Below are positions 32,262 to 39,282 of a stretch of 39,282 nt of DNA, one piece after another. The stretch comes from Bacillus subtilis (lineage in GTDB: Bacteria > Bacillota > Bacilli > Bacillales > Bacillaceae_C). The notes under the pieces are model-generated. The model made no database searches, was not told the DNA's origin, and worked only from the letters and a program-made list of their open reading frames with translations. The translations under genes and the position numbers were made by a program. Numbering within the stretch: position 1 is the stretch's first letter; the number at the start of each line of letters is the position of its first letter. The stretch spans positions 1 through 39,282 of the forward strand of contig NZ_VTQV01000040.1 of assembly GCF_008764245.1 (NCBI RefSeq). The letters are read 5' to 3'.

Positions 32262-32576
32262 TTATGTGACAAGTTTAAGGCCGACCGCTGAGCATAAAAC
32301 CATCGCTATAAAAACCATTCTCTTCCAGTTTTTTGATTCACCATAGAATATCATACCAATAAGCGCACCGCCAACAACACCAATTCCTGTCCAAATGGCA
32401 TAACCTGTTCCCATCGGGATGAATTGTAGTGAATAACTGAGTAATGCAAGACTTGAACCAAACCCCAAAATGAGTAAAACGACTGTTTTCCAATTTCGCT
32501 TTACAGAGAGTTGATTGATCATGGCAACACCAAATGTTTCCAATAATCCCGCTAAAATTAACGTAAACCAAGCCAT
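32262..32576 (-). CDS. gdnD: Small multidrug resistance protein, guanidinium exporter subunit GdnD
   Basis: 104 residues, four helices. MAWFTLILAGLLETFGVAMI has the conserved proton-coupling Glu13, and IPMGTGYAIWTGIGVVGGAL is the SMR signature. The end (FIAMVLCSAVGLKLVT) matches B. subtilis YkkD. Paired SMR with GdnC; together they export guanidinium in exchange for protons. The ATG shares one base with the gdnC stop. Confidence 0.92.
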   Translation of the reverse strand: MAWFTLILAGLLETFGVAMINQLSVKRNWKTVVLLILGFGSSLALLSYSLQFIPMGTGYAIWTGIGVVGGALIGMIFYGESKNWKRMVFIAMVLCSAVGLKLVT

Positions 32577-32917
32577 TAGGATTCAACTCCTTCTTTAGAC
32601 TGATCAGATGTGACTAATTTCAAACCAATGACTCCAGATAATAGTGTGATGATTAAAATAATTTTCCCCCAATTGAATTCTTCTCCGAAGAAAAGAATCC
32701 CTGCAATGACAGTGCCTGCTGTTCCCAATCCAACAAAAATGGCATAGACCGTTCCTGCTGGAAGTACCTGTGCTGCTGTAATCATTAAATAATTACTAAC
32801 AATAATAAATATAATTGTTCCAGTCCATGTCCAAACATCATATGAGTGGGTCAAGCCAATCACCCAAAAAATCTCCAAAAAGGCGGCAACAAACACTTTT
32901 ATCCAGTTTCGATTCAC
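32576..32917 (-). CDS. gdnC: Small multidrug resistance protein, guanidinium exporter subunit GdnC
   Basis: GTG 32917 lies 6 bases after GGAGGTG; the frame to 32926 is only open upstream. 113 residues: MNRNWIKVFVAAFLEIFWVI with Glu15, then LPAGTVYAIFVGLGTAGTVI, and a C-terminal GLKLVTSDQSKEGVES as in B. subtilis YkkC (GLKLVTQDETEEKGGEA). The guanidine-I riboswitch directly upstream confirms the physiological substrate family. First gene of gdnCD. Confidence 0.92.
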   Translation of the reverse strand: MNRNWIKVFVAAFLEIFWVIGLTHSYDVWTWTGTIIFIIVSNYLMITAAQVLPAGTVYAIFVGLGTAGTVIAGILFFGEEFNWGKIILIITLLSGVIGLKLVTSDQSKEGVES

Positions 32918-32955
32918 TAACAACACCTCCAGATTTATTGTTCCGAAAGAACGAA

Positions 32956-33090
32956 TAAAAAAACAAAAAGCCCTGAGAGAAAACTGTCCATACAGTTTCT
33001 CCCGGGCTTTTATCCCTCCGTGACATAGCGGTTCGCTATGAGTTTTCTCTTGGACCAGACCAACCTTATAGGTTGCGGAACCCTAGAAAA
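32956..33090 (-). promoter_or_regulatory. Guanidine-I (ykkC) riboswitch with terminator
   Basis: Read on the minus strand: CTAGGGTTCCGC, then GGTCTGGTCCAAGAGAAAAC, CACGGAGGGATAAAAGCCCG and GGAGA. These are the conserved blocks of the ykkC class I aptamer. The terminator follows: AAAGCCCGGGAGAAACTGT pairs with ACAGTTTTCTCTCAGGGCTTT and seven T come after. Guanidine binding stabilises the aptamer, which frees the end of its P3 from the terminator and allows gdnCD transcription. Confidence 0.93.
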
Positions 33091-33115
33091 CATTTGATTG
33101 ATATAATTTCTTATC

Positions 33116-33143
33116 ATTATACATACATTTAAAGAAAAATCAA
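33116..33143 (-). promoter_or_regulatory. Promoter of the riboswitch-gdnCD transcript
   Basis: Minus strand TTGATT (33143-33138), 16 bp, TATAAT (33121-33116), about 25 bp before the aptamer. Confidence 0.75.
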
Positions 33144-33146
33144 GTT

Positions 33147-33387
33147 TTCAGGTTAAGGTAATTGCGGATAGTATGCAGTATCTGTTGCTCAGCTTTGCTT
33201 GCGCTATGACATCCAGCTTGGTCTTGTCGTCATTCCTAAAACAGCAAATCCCGATCATATGAGAAACAATGCGGAACTTGATTTCGTTATCAGTGACGAA
33301 GATATGGAAACTTTGAAGAATGTAGAGCATATCCAGGATTATGGTGAGCATAGCTTCTTCCCGGTATTTGGTGGAAAATCAAAATAA
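33147..33387 (+). pseudogene. C-terminal fragment of an aldo/keto reductase
   Basis: The frame gives VSVAQLCLRYDIQLGLVVIP and KTANPDHMRNNAELDFVISD, EDMETLKNV and so on to TAA 33387, which is the conserved AKR C-terminus (RWxxQxGxxxIPKSxxxxRIxEN). Just before, VKVIAD is in another frame; one A missing in the codon for K (AAG to AG) explains this. All catalytic residues (Asp, Tyr, Lys, His) are upstream and absent. Confidence 0.75.
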
Positions 33388-33435
33388 ACAGCTAATGAAT
33401 GCAGGACGGACAGCTCCTACTTGTGGCTATTATAC

Positions 33436-33490
33436 AAAAAGGACCAAATAGAATTCTCCCACCTATAAGATGGAGACTTCTGTTTGGTCT
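33436..33490 (-). terminator. Long hairpin terminator behind the ABC remnant
   Basis: ACCAAATAGAATTCTCCCACC (33443-33463) and GATGGAGACTTCTGTTTGGT pair with few mismatches; on the minus strand CCTTTTTG follows. It probably terminated the original yqeB-ABC operon. Confidence 0.65.
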
Positions 33491-33511
33491 ACATCATGTA
33501 GGCTACTTCAT

Positions 33512-33718
33512 TCACCCAGTAATATCCCGCCTTCTATATCCAATGAATCCGAAAACGGATAGTCCAATAGCAAAAAGTGTTAAAACCGTCATCACCATAA
33601 AATTAATCTCATCTGTTGGGATTTGTGGGAGTCGTGGATTTCACCGTCCCGTTTGGCCCAATAAAGCCAAACACCTCTCCTTCATTAAAATGTGGAATCA
33701 TTTTCTTTCTTGAAAATC
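33512..33718 (-). pseudogene. Fused remnant of an ABC exporter (ATPase front plus permease tail)
   Basis: First part: RKKMIPHFNEGEVFGFIGPN followed by GTVKSTT, an ATPase N-terminal piece with a damaged Walker A (GPNGAGKST expected). Second part, one base out of frame: NFMVMTVLTLFAIGLSVFGF then IGYRRRDITG and stop, the last helix of an ABC-2 type permease. A deletion of well over 1 kb joined them near 33625. It lies directly behind yqeB in the TetR-led operon. Confidence 0.7.
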
Positions 33719-33727
33719 GTAACTTTC

Positions 33728-34435
33728 TTATTCCTTTGATACTTGTCGAAAGTATTGACGTGTTTCCTCATCACGTACAATGTAACCGAGTTTCGCCAGT
33801 TCTTTGCGAAGATCTTTTATGTCGTTATATTCTTTCTTTTGTAATGCAATTTCCCGAGCCTTAAATAAGGCATTTGCAGCTGCTGAAAGATCCGGTGAAT
33901 TCAGCACCCAACGTCGATACTCTTCCCTGAATGGATCCCCTTCTTTTGACCAAGGATAGGAATGACTCATAAAAGCATTTGCTATATCTTTAGCAGATGC
34001 GTCGGTTGTCTCCCTTGCAAGTTCATAGCCTGATTTTCCTAAAATGACAAGCTGATTTCCATCAAGGAATACCGTATCAATGTCTTTGAATCCAATTGTT
34101 TGTATATCCTCATCCCTTTTGAGTTGTGTTTCTTGATCCGTAATCGTAATAATCAGTATCTCGCTAATAGCCATTGTAGCTAATACGATGCCAGCTATTA
34201 AGCCAATTACGGCCAAAATGATTGGAAGCCAAAATCCATTGAAGGTGTTGATAAGTTTTAATGGTCCTTCAAACGGAAACCAAGGTAACGTGATAGCCCA
34301 TGATGCGATTCGTGGAAGAAAATACCCAAAAATAAGCCCTGCTACTCCAAATCCACCATAAAGGAGGAGCCCGGTTATTTTAGAATAGCCTACAACTGTT
34401 TTTTCATGATTGAAAGACCGCCCTGATTCAGTCAA
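33728..34435 (-). CDS. yqeB: YqeB-family membrane protein
   Basis: 235 residues from TTG 34435, with AGAGGTG 7 bases upstream (6 bp after the tetR stop). Two membrane segments at about 22-45 and 68-95 are joined by PLKLINTFNGFWLP; the outside loop contains LPWFPFEGPLK, a family hallmark. The cytoplasmic part (ITDQETQLKRDEDIQTIGFK, GYELARETTDASAKDIANAF, EEYRRWVLNSPDLSAAANAL, KKEYNDIKDLRKELAKLGYI) is conserved in YqeB. The function is unknown. Here it sits between tetR and an ABC exporter remnant, suggesting an accessory role in that lost transport system. Confidence 0.8.
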   Translation of the reverse strand: MTESGRSFNHEKTVVGYSKITGLLLYGGFGVAGLIFGYFLPRIASWAITLPWFPFEGPLKLINTFNGFWLPIILAVIGLIAGIVLATMAISEILIITITDQETQLKRDEDIQTIGFKDIDTVFLDGNQLVILGKSGYELARETTDASAKDIANAFMSHSYPWSKEGDPFREEYRRWVLNSPDLSAAANALFKAREIALQKKEYNDIKDLRKELAKLGYIVRDEETRQYFRQVSKE

Positions 34436-34441
34436 TTATTT

Positions 34442-35095
34442 TCACCTCTTATTTAGTGCTTTACCGACAATATCTATGAGTTCATCACTATATGTTTCTA
34501 AATCTACCTTTCTTGTAATGGAAGCATTCAACATATATTCACCAATTGCACCTTGAATTATATTAGCCATTACATCTACATTGAATGTTCGAAATTCCCC
34601 TTTTTCTTGACCATCACGAAGAATCCGGCAAAGCTCATCCATCATCGGATCTTCATCATCATGATCAGCTAATTTGTAATATGGAATATTATCAGGTGTT
34701 CTAGCATTAAAAATAATTTCTACCAAAGCTATATTATATGCGTGATGTGTGCCCTGATAGGCTAGGCTTGCCCTAATAAATGTATTTAGTTTATTCGTAG
34801 GGGTCTCCTCTTTACTTACTTTCTCCAGAACATAAGACGTAGAGCTTTCTAGTAGATTCATTAGCAAATGATTCATCAAGTCATTTTTATCTGAGAAATG
34901 ATAAGAAATTAACGCTGTACTTATACCTGCCCTTTTGGCTATTTGAGAAAGGCTCGTTTTCACATATCCAAGTTCATCAAGTGTATGAATTGCAGCCTCA
35001 ACTATTTGTTCGCGTCTTGCTTCAGCTATGAACGATTGTTTTCCTTTATCATTTTTATCAATAGAATGCTTTACTTTTTCTTTATCATTGCTCAC
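34442..35095 (-). CDS. TetR-family regulator, first gene of the yqeB operon
   Basis: 217 residues with a long charged leader (MSNDKEKVKHSIDKNDKGKQ) before the TetR_N domain (about 25-75: RREQIVEAAIHTLDELGYVK, TSLSQIAKRAGISTALISYH, FSDKNDLMNHL). The C-terminal domain (FIRASLAYQGTHHAYNIALV and FNVDVMANIIQGAIGEYMLN) fits regulators of ABC or RND exporters. A palindromic operator is just upstream, so it likely represses its own operon. The exporter it would regulate is deleted. Confidence 0.9.
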   Translation of the reverse strand: MSNDKEKVKHSIDKNDKGKQSFIAEARREQIVEAAIHTLDELGYVKTSLSQIAKRAGISTALISYHFSDKNDLMNHLLMNLLESSTSYVLEKVSKEETPTNKLNTFIRASLAYQGTHHAYNIALVEIIFNARTPDNIPYYKLADHDDEDPMMDELCRILRDGQEKGEFRTFNVDVMANIIQGAIGEYMLNASITRKVDLETYSDELIDIVGKALNKR

Positions 35096-35121
35096 CCGAA
35101 GACACTCCTTGGCAACTGATT

Positions 35122-35156
35122 AATTGATCAATTTTTTAATTGATCGATCAATCAAA
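35122..35156. promoter_or_regulatory. Probable TetR operator
   Basis: AATTGATCAATT (35122-35133) and TTGATCGATCAA (35140-35151) are two perfect 12-bp palindromes 6 bp apart, 27 bp before the tetR start. Two TetR dimers could bind here. Confidence 0.6.
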
Positions 35157-35201
35157 TTTTAACTAAAAAAAGTATTGGTGTCAATATAAGCATGTATATC
35201 G

Positions 35202-35253
35202 TTGACAGTTATATCGCCTGGTGATATAGCCCTTTATATCACCAGGCGATATA
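35202..35253 (+). promoter_or_regulatory. padR promoter with a 19-bp-armed inverted repeat operator
   Basis: TTGACA (35202-35207), 17 bp, TATAGC (35225-35230). TATATCGCCTGGTGATATA (35210-35228) and its exact inverse TATATCACCAGGCGATATA (35235-35253) are separated by GCCCTT. Each arm is itself near-palindromic (ATATC-7 bp-GATAT), resembling a PadR site. So two adjacent dimers may block -10 and the start, and the RNA folds into a strong hairpin. Confidence 0.75.
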
Positions 35254-35275
35254 GCGTTTGACGATAGGTGGTGTA

Positions 35276-35596
35276 ATGATGGAAGATAAAGCTCCCTTGA
35301 CAGAAGGTGTTTATTACATCCTTCTATCGCTGTATGAGCCAAGGCATGGATATGGAATTATGCAATTTGTTTCCGAACTTAGCAATGGTCGTGTTGAACT
35401 TGGTGCTGGAACTATTTACGGAGCGATTAAAACATTGGTTAAGCGACAATAGATTGTACCGTTAGATGAGGATGGGCGAAAAAAGGAATATGTTATTACA
35501 GATGCAGGGAAATTGATCGTTGAATATGAAATCAAACGGCTTCGTGAGCTACATCATAACGGTTTGCAAATTACGAAGGGGGAGAACCAGCTGTGA
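35276..35596 (+). pseudogene. PadR-family regulator with in-frame amber codon
   Basis: The product begins MMEDKAPLTEGVYYILLSLY and continues EPRHGYGIMQFVSELSNGRV, GAGTIYGAIKTLVKRQ, then TAG at 35450-35452, then IVPLDEDGRKKEYVITDAGK and so on, in frame, to TGA 35596. It is a complete PadR winged helix with one nonsense codon in place of an aromatic residue (TGG expected) before the wing. The frame downstream has no other damage and overlaps the next start, so the change is recent. The dimerisation part lies behind the stop. AGGTGG precedes the ATG. Confidence 0.8.
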
Positions 35597-36081
35597 AAAA
35601 GGTACTGTATCGCCTTTATTGGGATTACGAAAAAGAAGAAAATTGGATTAATGAGATGGCAGCGCAAGGTTGGCACCTAAAAAAGTTTTTCTTTGGCCGA
35701 TTCACATTTACAAAGGGGGAGCCGGGCGCATTTATTTACCGTAATGAATTTATCATCGGAATGTCTGCAAATGAGAAGAAAGATTACTTTGAATTTCTGA
35801 AAGACAGTGGTATTACCATTATTAATGAATTGTGTGGCTGGGTGTACATGAAAAAGTCAGCAGCCGAAGGTCCATTTGAAATATATTCAGATACAAAATC
35901 AAAGATTACCTATTATAAGCGTATGTTGAATATTTTCCTCTTACTCTTTTTCGTTAATGTATGGATGGGCATTATGAACATAAGTGTTTTTGGGGATTCA
36001 ACGGTTGGTATTTTTAACATAGTTGTTGCATTACTTATCGCAATTCCTATTATAAAAATTATACAGCGCAAAAGGAATTAG
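35593..36081 (+). CDS. DUF2812 membrane protein
   Basis: 162 residues from GTG 35593, overlapping the padR stop as GTGA; GAAGGGGGAG lies upstream. MKKVLYRLYWDYEKEENWIN followed by EMAAQGWHLKKFFFGRFTFT is the DUF2812 hallmark (WxxxEExWLNxMAxxGxxL). Two membrane helices follow at about 112-135 and 140-158. PadR-DUF2812 pairs recur in Firmicutes; DUF2812 may respond to membrane stress. Here the regulator is broken while this gene is intact, so it may be constitutively expressed or poorly translated. Confidence 0.88.
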   Translation: MKKVLYRLYWDYEKEENWINEMAAQGWHLKKFFFGRFTFTKGEPGAFIYRNEFIIGMSANEKKDYFEFLKDSGITIINELCGWVYMKKSAAEGPFEIYSDTKSKITYYKRMLNIFLLLFFVNVWMGIMNISVFGDSTVGIFNIVVALLIAIPIIKIIQRKRN

Positions 36082-36191
36082 AGAAAAAAACGGCAATTTT
36101 TTGAATAATGTACTTATCCATTCGTTAATAATTAGGCCTATGTAAAGAAGTATTAGATTAGAGTATCCCAGCTTTTACAATTAAAATAACT

Positions 36192-36240
36192 AAAAACAGC
36201 CTTAATCCTGCGTGATTGCTGATTCTTTGGCTGTTTTTGT
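36192..36240 (+). terminator. Terminator behind the DUF2812 gene
   Basis: AAAAACAGCC and GGCTGTTTTT pair perfectly around 27 nt; the T-run is part of the stem and continues as TTTTTGTTT. Works on either strand. Confidence 0.75.
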
Positions 36241-36374
36241 TTGGCAAAGATTGTTGTGTAACATTCTCCGCTTTTAAATTGGGTTAGTGGAGAAAATATG
36301 ACTCTAGCGAGAAGTATGGCCGGCCACTGAAAAAAACTATATTTTGAATACCTGCATGGTTTTATTACAGGACG

Positions 36375-36500
36375 GCCCGATTTCTCCATTTCTCCGCCCG
36401 ATTCGATGGAAGTTTGGCCCGATTAGTTCAAAATTCCGCCCGATTTAACATGAGATCCGCCCGATTCAACCTAGGTTTGGCCCGATTTGTCCGAAGAAAT
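36375..36500. repeat. Six-unit array with exact 21-bp period, core GCCCGATT
   Basis: GCCCGATT starts at 36375, 36396, 36417, 36438, 36459 and 36480, always 21 bp apart. The other 13 positions vary, except that units 1-5 end in TCC or TTG. Frames through the array contain stops on both strands, so it is not coding. It lies 20 bp beyond the stop of the next gene (36520). The region 36241-36374 before it shows nothing I can name. Confidence 0.9.
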
Positions 36501-36519
36501 TTAACCGGCCCCCCATTTC

Positions 36520-38183
36520 TCAGCGCAATCGTTCCAATTCTGCCTTAAAAGCTCTCTTTCTAGAATGCAGTTTTTTATAATATTCTATTAAACTTGTCCT
36601 TCCATGCGAGACTCCCTTTGACTCCATTGTTTCATTTAATGCTGTTATTAGTTCAGCGGCCTTATGGTAACTTTTGCGATATCCTCCCCCTACTACAGCT
36701 TGTGTCCTTTTATCCACCTCTTCCCGTAGCCATGATATATACTTGTCATATTGGTCGTTCGTTATTACTACTTTATCTTTCCAACATAAGAACCGATCAG
36801 CGAAACTTTTCTCATCTTCCTGATTTCCTAGCCTAATGTCTATTCCATCCATCAATCGTTGTCCAGCTTTCGTTAGTTTATTATTTTTGTCCAATAGCAA
36901 AATGAAAAGTGGTACAGCAATTCCTTTAAACTGAGTGCTCCAACCCAATGTTGTTTTATCCTTGTGACATTCTTCCATGATCTCATCGAATTCTCCATTG
37001 AAAAAACGAATAGCTTTTTTATGATCCTTAGAAAGTTTATTCACCCGTAACTGTTTATTATAGAATTGCCCTTCCACCATGGGACTTTCGGTTAGTGTGA
37101 TCGCATACTTTGCTGCTCGGTTCGTTACATCCTGGTATTCCGGCAGCTCAAACAACCGTAAATAGTGGTTCAATGTCGATTCAGCATAAAAAGATGCCTT
37201 ATAACATTCCTTCATTACATCAAAATGTTCCAATTGTACAGCCACTTTCGCTATAAGATCTGCAATCCGTCCACGAATAATCAACTTTTCAGGTAATACA
37301 CGAATAGCCTCCAAGCCTAGCTGTTCACACCTAGATATTTTATTTGCATTTAGAAGTTGCTTACAAGCTTTTTCGTACAAAACCGGATGCTTTCGCCAGA
37401 CTACCTTAGCTGTTTCTGCTAGACGGTTACTACCTCCCTGATACATACATGCTTCAGACAACAAGCCCCCTGCTAGATCACCATCCTTTTCTGTCAAAAA
37501 AGAAATCCACTCTTCCATAAATCGATCAATTCCGTTTAATTCTTCCGGTCCGGCACTAAATATTTCCTCCATTTTAATGTTTTTGCACATACTCCATGTT
37601 AAATACCTGTACAGAGTGTTTACCCTTTCTTCTCCCTCAGATACCTGGTATTTCGCATACAGTAAATTAAGGGAGATTTGTTTTAAATTCAAACTGACCA
37701 AATCTTCATCTACCAGTTCCTCAAGATCCAGCTCAAACATCTCTTCCGCGTCGTTATCCATCGCCATAAACGACATACAACATAGCCGTTCATATAATTC
37801 CAAGGACTGCTCGTATTGTTTATGAGATAACAAATTCTCCGCTACCTGAAATGCTTTAGAAAGCTCGTTTCCCATTCCAAAAACATCAAAATACTCATAT
37901 GACCAATCACGATCCCAATAGCTTTCCCCATACTCCTCGTAGCTCTGACATTCTATATGAATGTCCTGGTTCTCCACTTTTTCACACCATTCTTCTATCT
38001 CTTTTATTGCAAAGCCGGGAAGATACTCTTCTTCCATTTCTGTGGTTGTTAAGGACTTTAGAACCGTCATCCTCTGGCTTTCTATTGTTGTTCTCGCAAA
38101 ATTACGGATCCACTCATCTTTTCCTTTTCAGACATCCTAGACAGACTTTCATCAACCTGTTTCATAAAATCTTTATAATTCAT
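36520..38183 (-). pseudogene. Large helical protein with a frameshift near its start
   Basis: The long frame of 516 codons (from 38070) starts without a nearby ribosome binding site. Upstream an ATG at 38183 with AAGGATGATT gives MNYKDFMKQVDESLSRMSEK. After a GGAAAAG stretch (38115-38122) the protein-like reading changes frame and continues DEWIRNFARTTIESQR into the long frame. One missing A in the A-run explains this. The 554-residue whole is all-helical with repeated units like EQSLELYERLCCMSFMAMDN and VLYEKACKQLLNANKISRCE, similar to TPR-type scaffolds. I do not recognise the family. It is either a fresh pseudogene, a sequencing slip or the short form is translated. Confidence 0.65.
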
Positions 38184-38278
38184 TGCAATCATCCTTTATA
38201 TCTCTATCTATTTATGAAATCCTAAAACCATATTTTTCCTTTTGCCATCTGTACTTCCAAAAAAACTGCATAGAAAAA

Positions 38279-38316
38279 CGTGCCAAGAGTTACCTTTAGC
38301 ATAACTCATGGCACGA
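38279..38316 (-). terminator. Hairpin terminator
   Basis: CGTGCCA-A-GAGTTA and TAACTC-A-TGGCACG pair over 13 bp with one mismatch; TTTTTC follows on the minus strand. No intact gene ends directly before it, so it belonged to the remnant at 38474 or to the gene at 38647. Confidence 0.7.
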
Positions 38317-38473
38317 CTTTGTAAAACAGTCACTTGAAAGAATTTGACAAATACTCGTTCTAAACCCAGTATATTAAAGGGCAATTTCGGTAATTTCCAT
38401 CCCTTTTCTTCATAAAAAACTTGTCATTAGACGAGTTTCTAAGTTCACCCAAATGGGGTATTTTTATCCTTTT

Positions 38474-38640
38474 TTAAGCCTTTAATCGCTCTTCATTATC
38501 TTCACGCTTACCAAGTGCAATAATTTCTGCTATTTCCGCCTTATCGCCAAACCGCCTGAACTTTACCGAAATTGTGTGACCACATTTCATTTGAGTCGGA
38601 ACACTTCGCACCCAGAAACATGCCCTTAGCTGAATAGCCC
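38474..38640 (-). pseudogene. Remnant frame with Cys/His motif, family unknown
   Basis: Directly behind the gene at 38647 a frame without start reads WAIQLRACFWVRSVPTQMKC and GHTISVKFRRFGDKAEIAEI, then IALGKREDNEERLKA and stop. The protein-like end and loss of the front suggest a truncated gene. From ATG 38590 a 38-residue piece could be made but has no ribosome binding site. Confidence 0.35.
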
Positions 38641-38646
38641 ACTTAC

Positions 38647-38988
38647 TTATATTACTTCTTCCACAATGGATTCACCTTCACTTTTGTCACTATCAGACCA
38701 CTTCCAGCTTTCTAGCAGTCTAATTCTACCGTCAGATAGAATTTCAGGTGTAGAATAACATTGGCCACCTCTTATTTCGTTTTTAACGTTTACATGGTTA
38801 TATCTAAACTGTAAGCAACCATTTTCCTTCACTATTCCTATCAGTGTTCCTTTTACAATTTCTCCTCCACTATAGGTTGCTGAAAGGATATTTCCTTCTT
38901 GTTTATATTTAAAAAAGGTTTTTGAAGAAACTTCTCCATTAGCCGTATTTTCGATTGATACAAATTTGCGCCCATCATAATTTATCAC
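38647..38988 (-). CDS. Small conserved protein often called N-acetylglutamate synthase-like, 113 aa
   Basis: GTG 38988 lies 6 bases after AGGGGTG, giving [20 protein letters not shown] and [67 protein letters not shown]. These blocks match a family of all-beta proteins (NYDGRxFxSxxNTxNGEVSxxTxFxY) that databases often label n-acetylglutamate synthase; nothing in it resembles an acetyltransferase, so I do not accept that label. It is probably a small lipocalin-like or avidin-like barrel. Monocistronic. Confidence 0.8.
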   Translation of the reverse strand: MINYDGRKFVSIENTANGEVSSKTFFKYKQEGNILSATYSGGEIVKGTLIGIVKENGCLQFRYNHVNVKNEIRGGQCYSTPEILSDGRIRLLESWKWSDSDKSEGESIVEEVI

Positions 38989-39282
38989 ATATAACACCCC
39001 TGTAACTTTGGATTCTCAAATACTTCCCGTTTGTTGAATTATACAACCCAGCTTGTCAAACTTAAAATGATTAACCATTTACTCCTTTTATATCTACTTT
39101 AATATTTGCCCTCTTATACACATTGAAAACTTCCCATCCAGCAACTGTCATTTACCCCATCCATACGTTCAATTATAGCAAACACGACAGTAAACCAAAA
39201 AAATGTATGGATCAACACATTTGAGTTTCCGCAAAAAATCAAGAGGTGACTGAGTAGGACCAATTCAAGAGGTGATTTTTCA
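38989..39282. other. Right end of the window, no gene seen
   Basis: AT-rich with no open frame of note. TTCAAGAGGTGA-like words occur twice near the end (39238 and 39266) but are too short to interpret. Confidence 0.4.

Noticed and set aside
36375-36500. CRISPR array
   Set aside because: Only 8 bp are constant and the unit is 21 bp; CRISPR repeats are longer (23 bp or more) with spacers of about 30 bp, and no cas genes are near.
38647-38988. N-acetylglutamate synthase function
   Set aside because: The name attached to this family does not fit: no GNAT or ArgJ motif is present in this small beta protein.

Overview
The window looks like a chromosomal segment of a low-GC, spore-forming Firmicute of the Bacillaceae (Bacillus sensu lato). 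The signs are AT-rich sequence, strong AGGAGG-type ribosome binding sites, frequent GTG/TTG starts, and many Bacillus-type families (AzlCD, YqeB, the GdnCD/YkkCD guanidinium exporter with its ykkC riboswitch, a Deo/Pdp/NupC nucleoside operon). I could not run searches, so family names rest on motif recognition.

Layout. 1-3.6 kb is mostly decayed sequence (signal peptidase fragment, GNAT pseudogene, internally deleted Rpn-type transposase/nuclease, BCCT transporter tail) around one intact conserved gene. 3.8-10.1 kb carries a small hypothetical, azlDC, an NAD(P)H:FMN reductase, an AraC regulator with a 38-residue membrane peptide gene, a probably Fur-regulated flavoprotein, a DUF2200 protein and an amidinotransferase/deiminase. 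10.4-14.7 kb holds short low-complexity genes: a protein that is half glutamine followed directly by a tRNA-Gln(TTG), a 57-residue protein, a small secreted protein, an interspersed repeat with an array of mini-hairpins, a histidine-rich protein behind an A16 tract, a DnaJ-type zinc-finger protein, a SnoaL-like protein and a membrane protein.

14.8-22.6 kb is a nucleoside salvage block, all on the minus strand: a GntR regulator, then nupC-pdp, then deoB-punA-deoC-AzgA-type permease. Two near-consensus promoters (upstream of nupC and upstream of deoB) each contain the same palindromic motif around GACGTC between -35 and -10, and a third copy lies in the nupC leader. This is probably the GntR operator set. 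The pathway imports nucleosides, splits them to base plus (deoxy)ribose-1-phosphate, isomerises to the 5-phosphate, and cleaves deoxyribose-5-phosphate to glyceraldehyde-3-phosphate and acetaldehyde.

22.7-27 kb has an SDR oxidoreductase, an AraC regulator with a more GC-rich sequence, a TetR regulator overlapping a truncated ORF, and a cupin gene with a structured leader. 26.7-30.05 kb is a methyltransferase/response regulator/histidine kinase operon bracketed by 143-bp inverted repeats that are both the 3' end of a GrpB-family gene. 30.2-33.1 kb carries small unknown genes, a GNAT acetyltransferase and guanidine-responsive gdnCD. 33.1-36.5 kb carries AKR and ABC-exporter remnants, yqeB, tetR, a PadR gene with an in-frame amber codon, a DUF2812 gene and a 21-bp-period repeat array. 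The right end has a large helical protein gene with a frameshift near its start and a small DUF protein.

Overall theme: a variable region with many recently broken genes and several repeat-based structures. The items I rate most worth checking are the Gln-rich gene/tRNA-Gln pair, the potentially invertible two-component module, the 21-bp array, and the mini-hairpin array with conserved loops.
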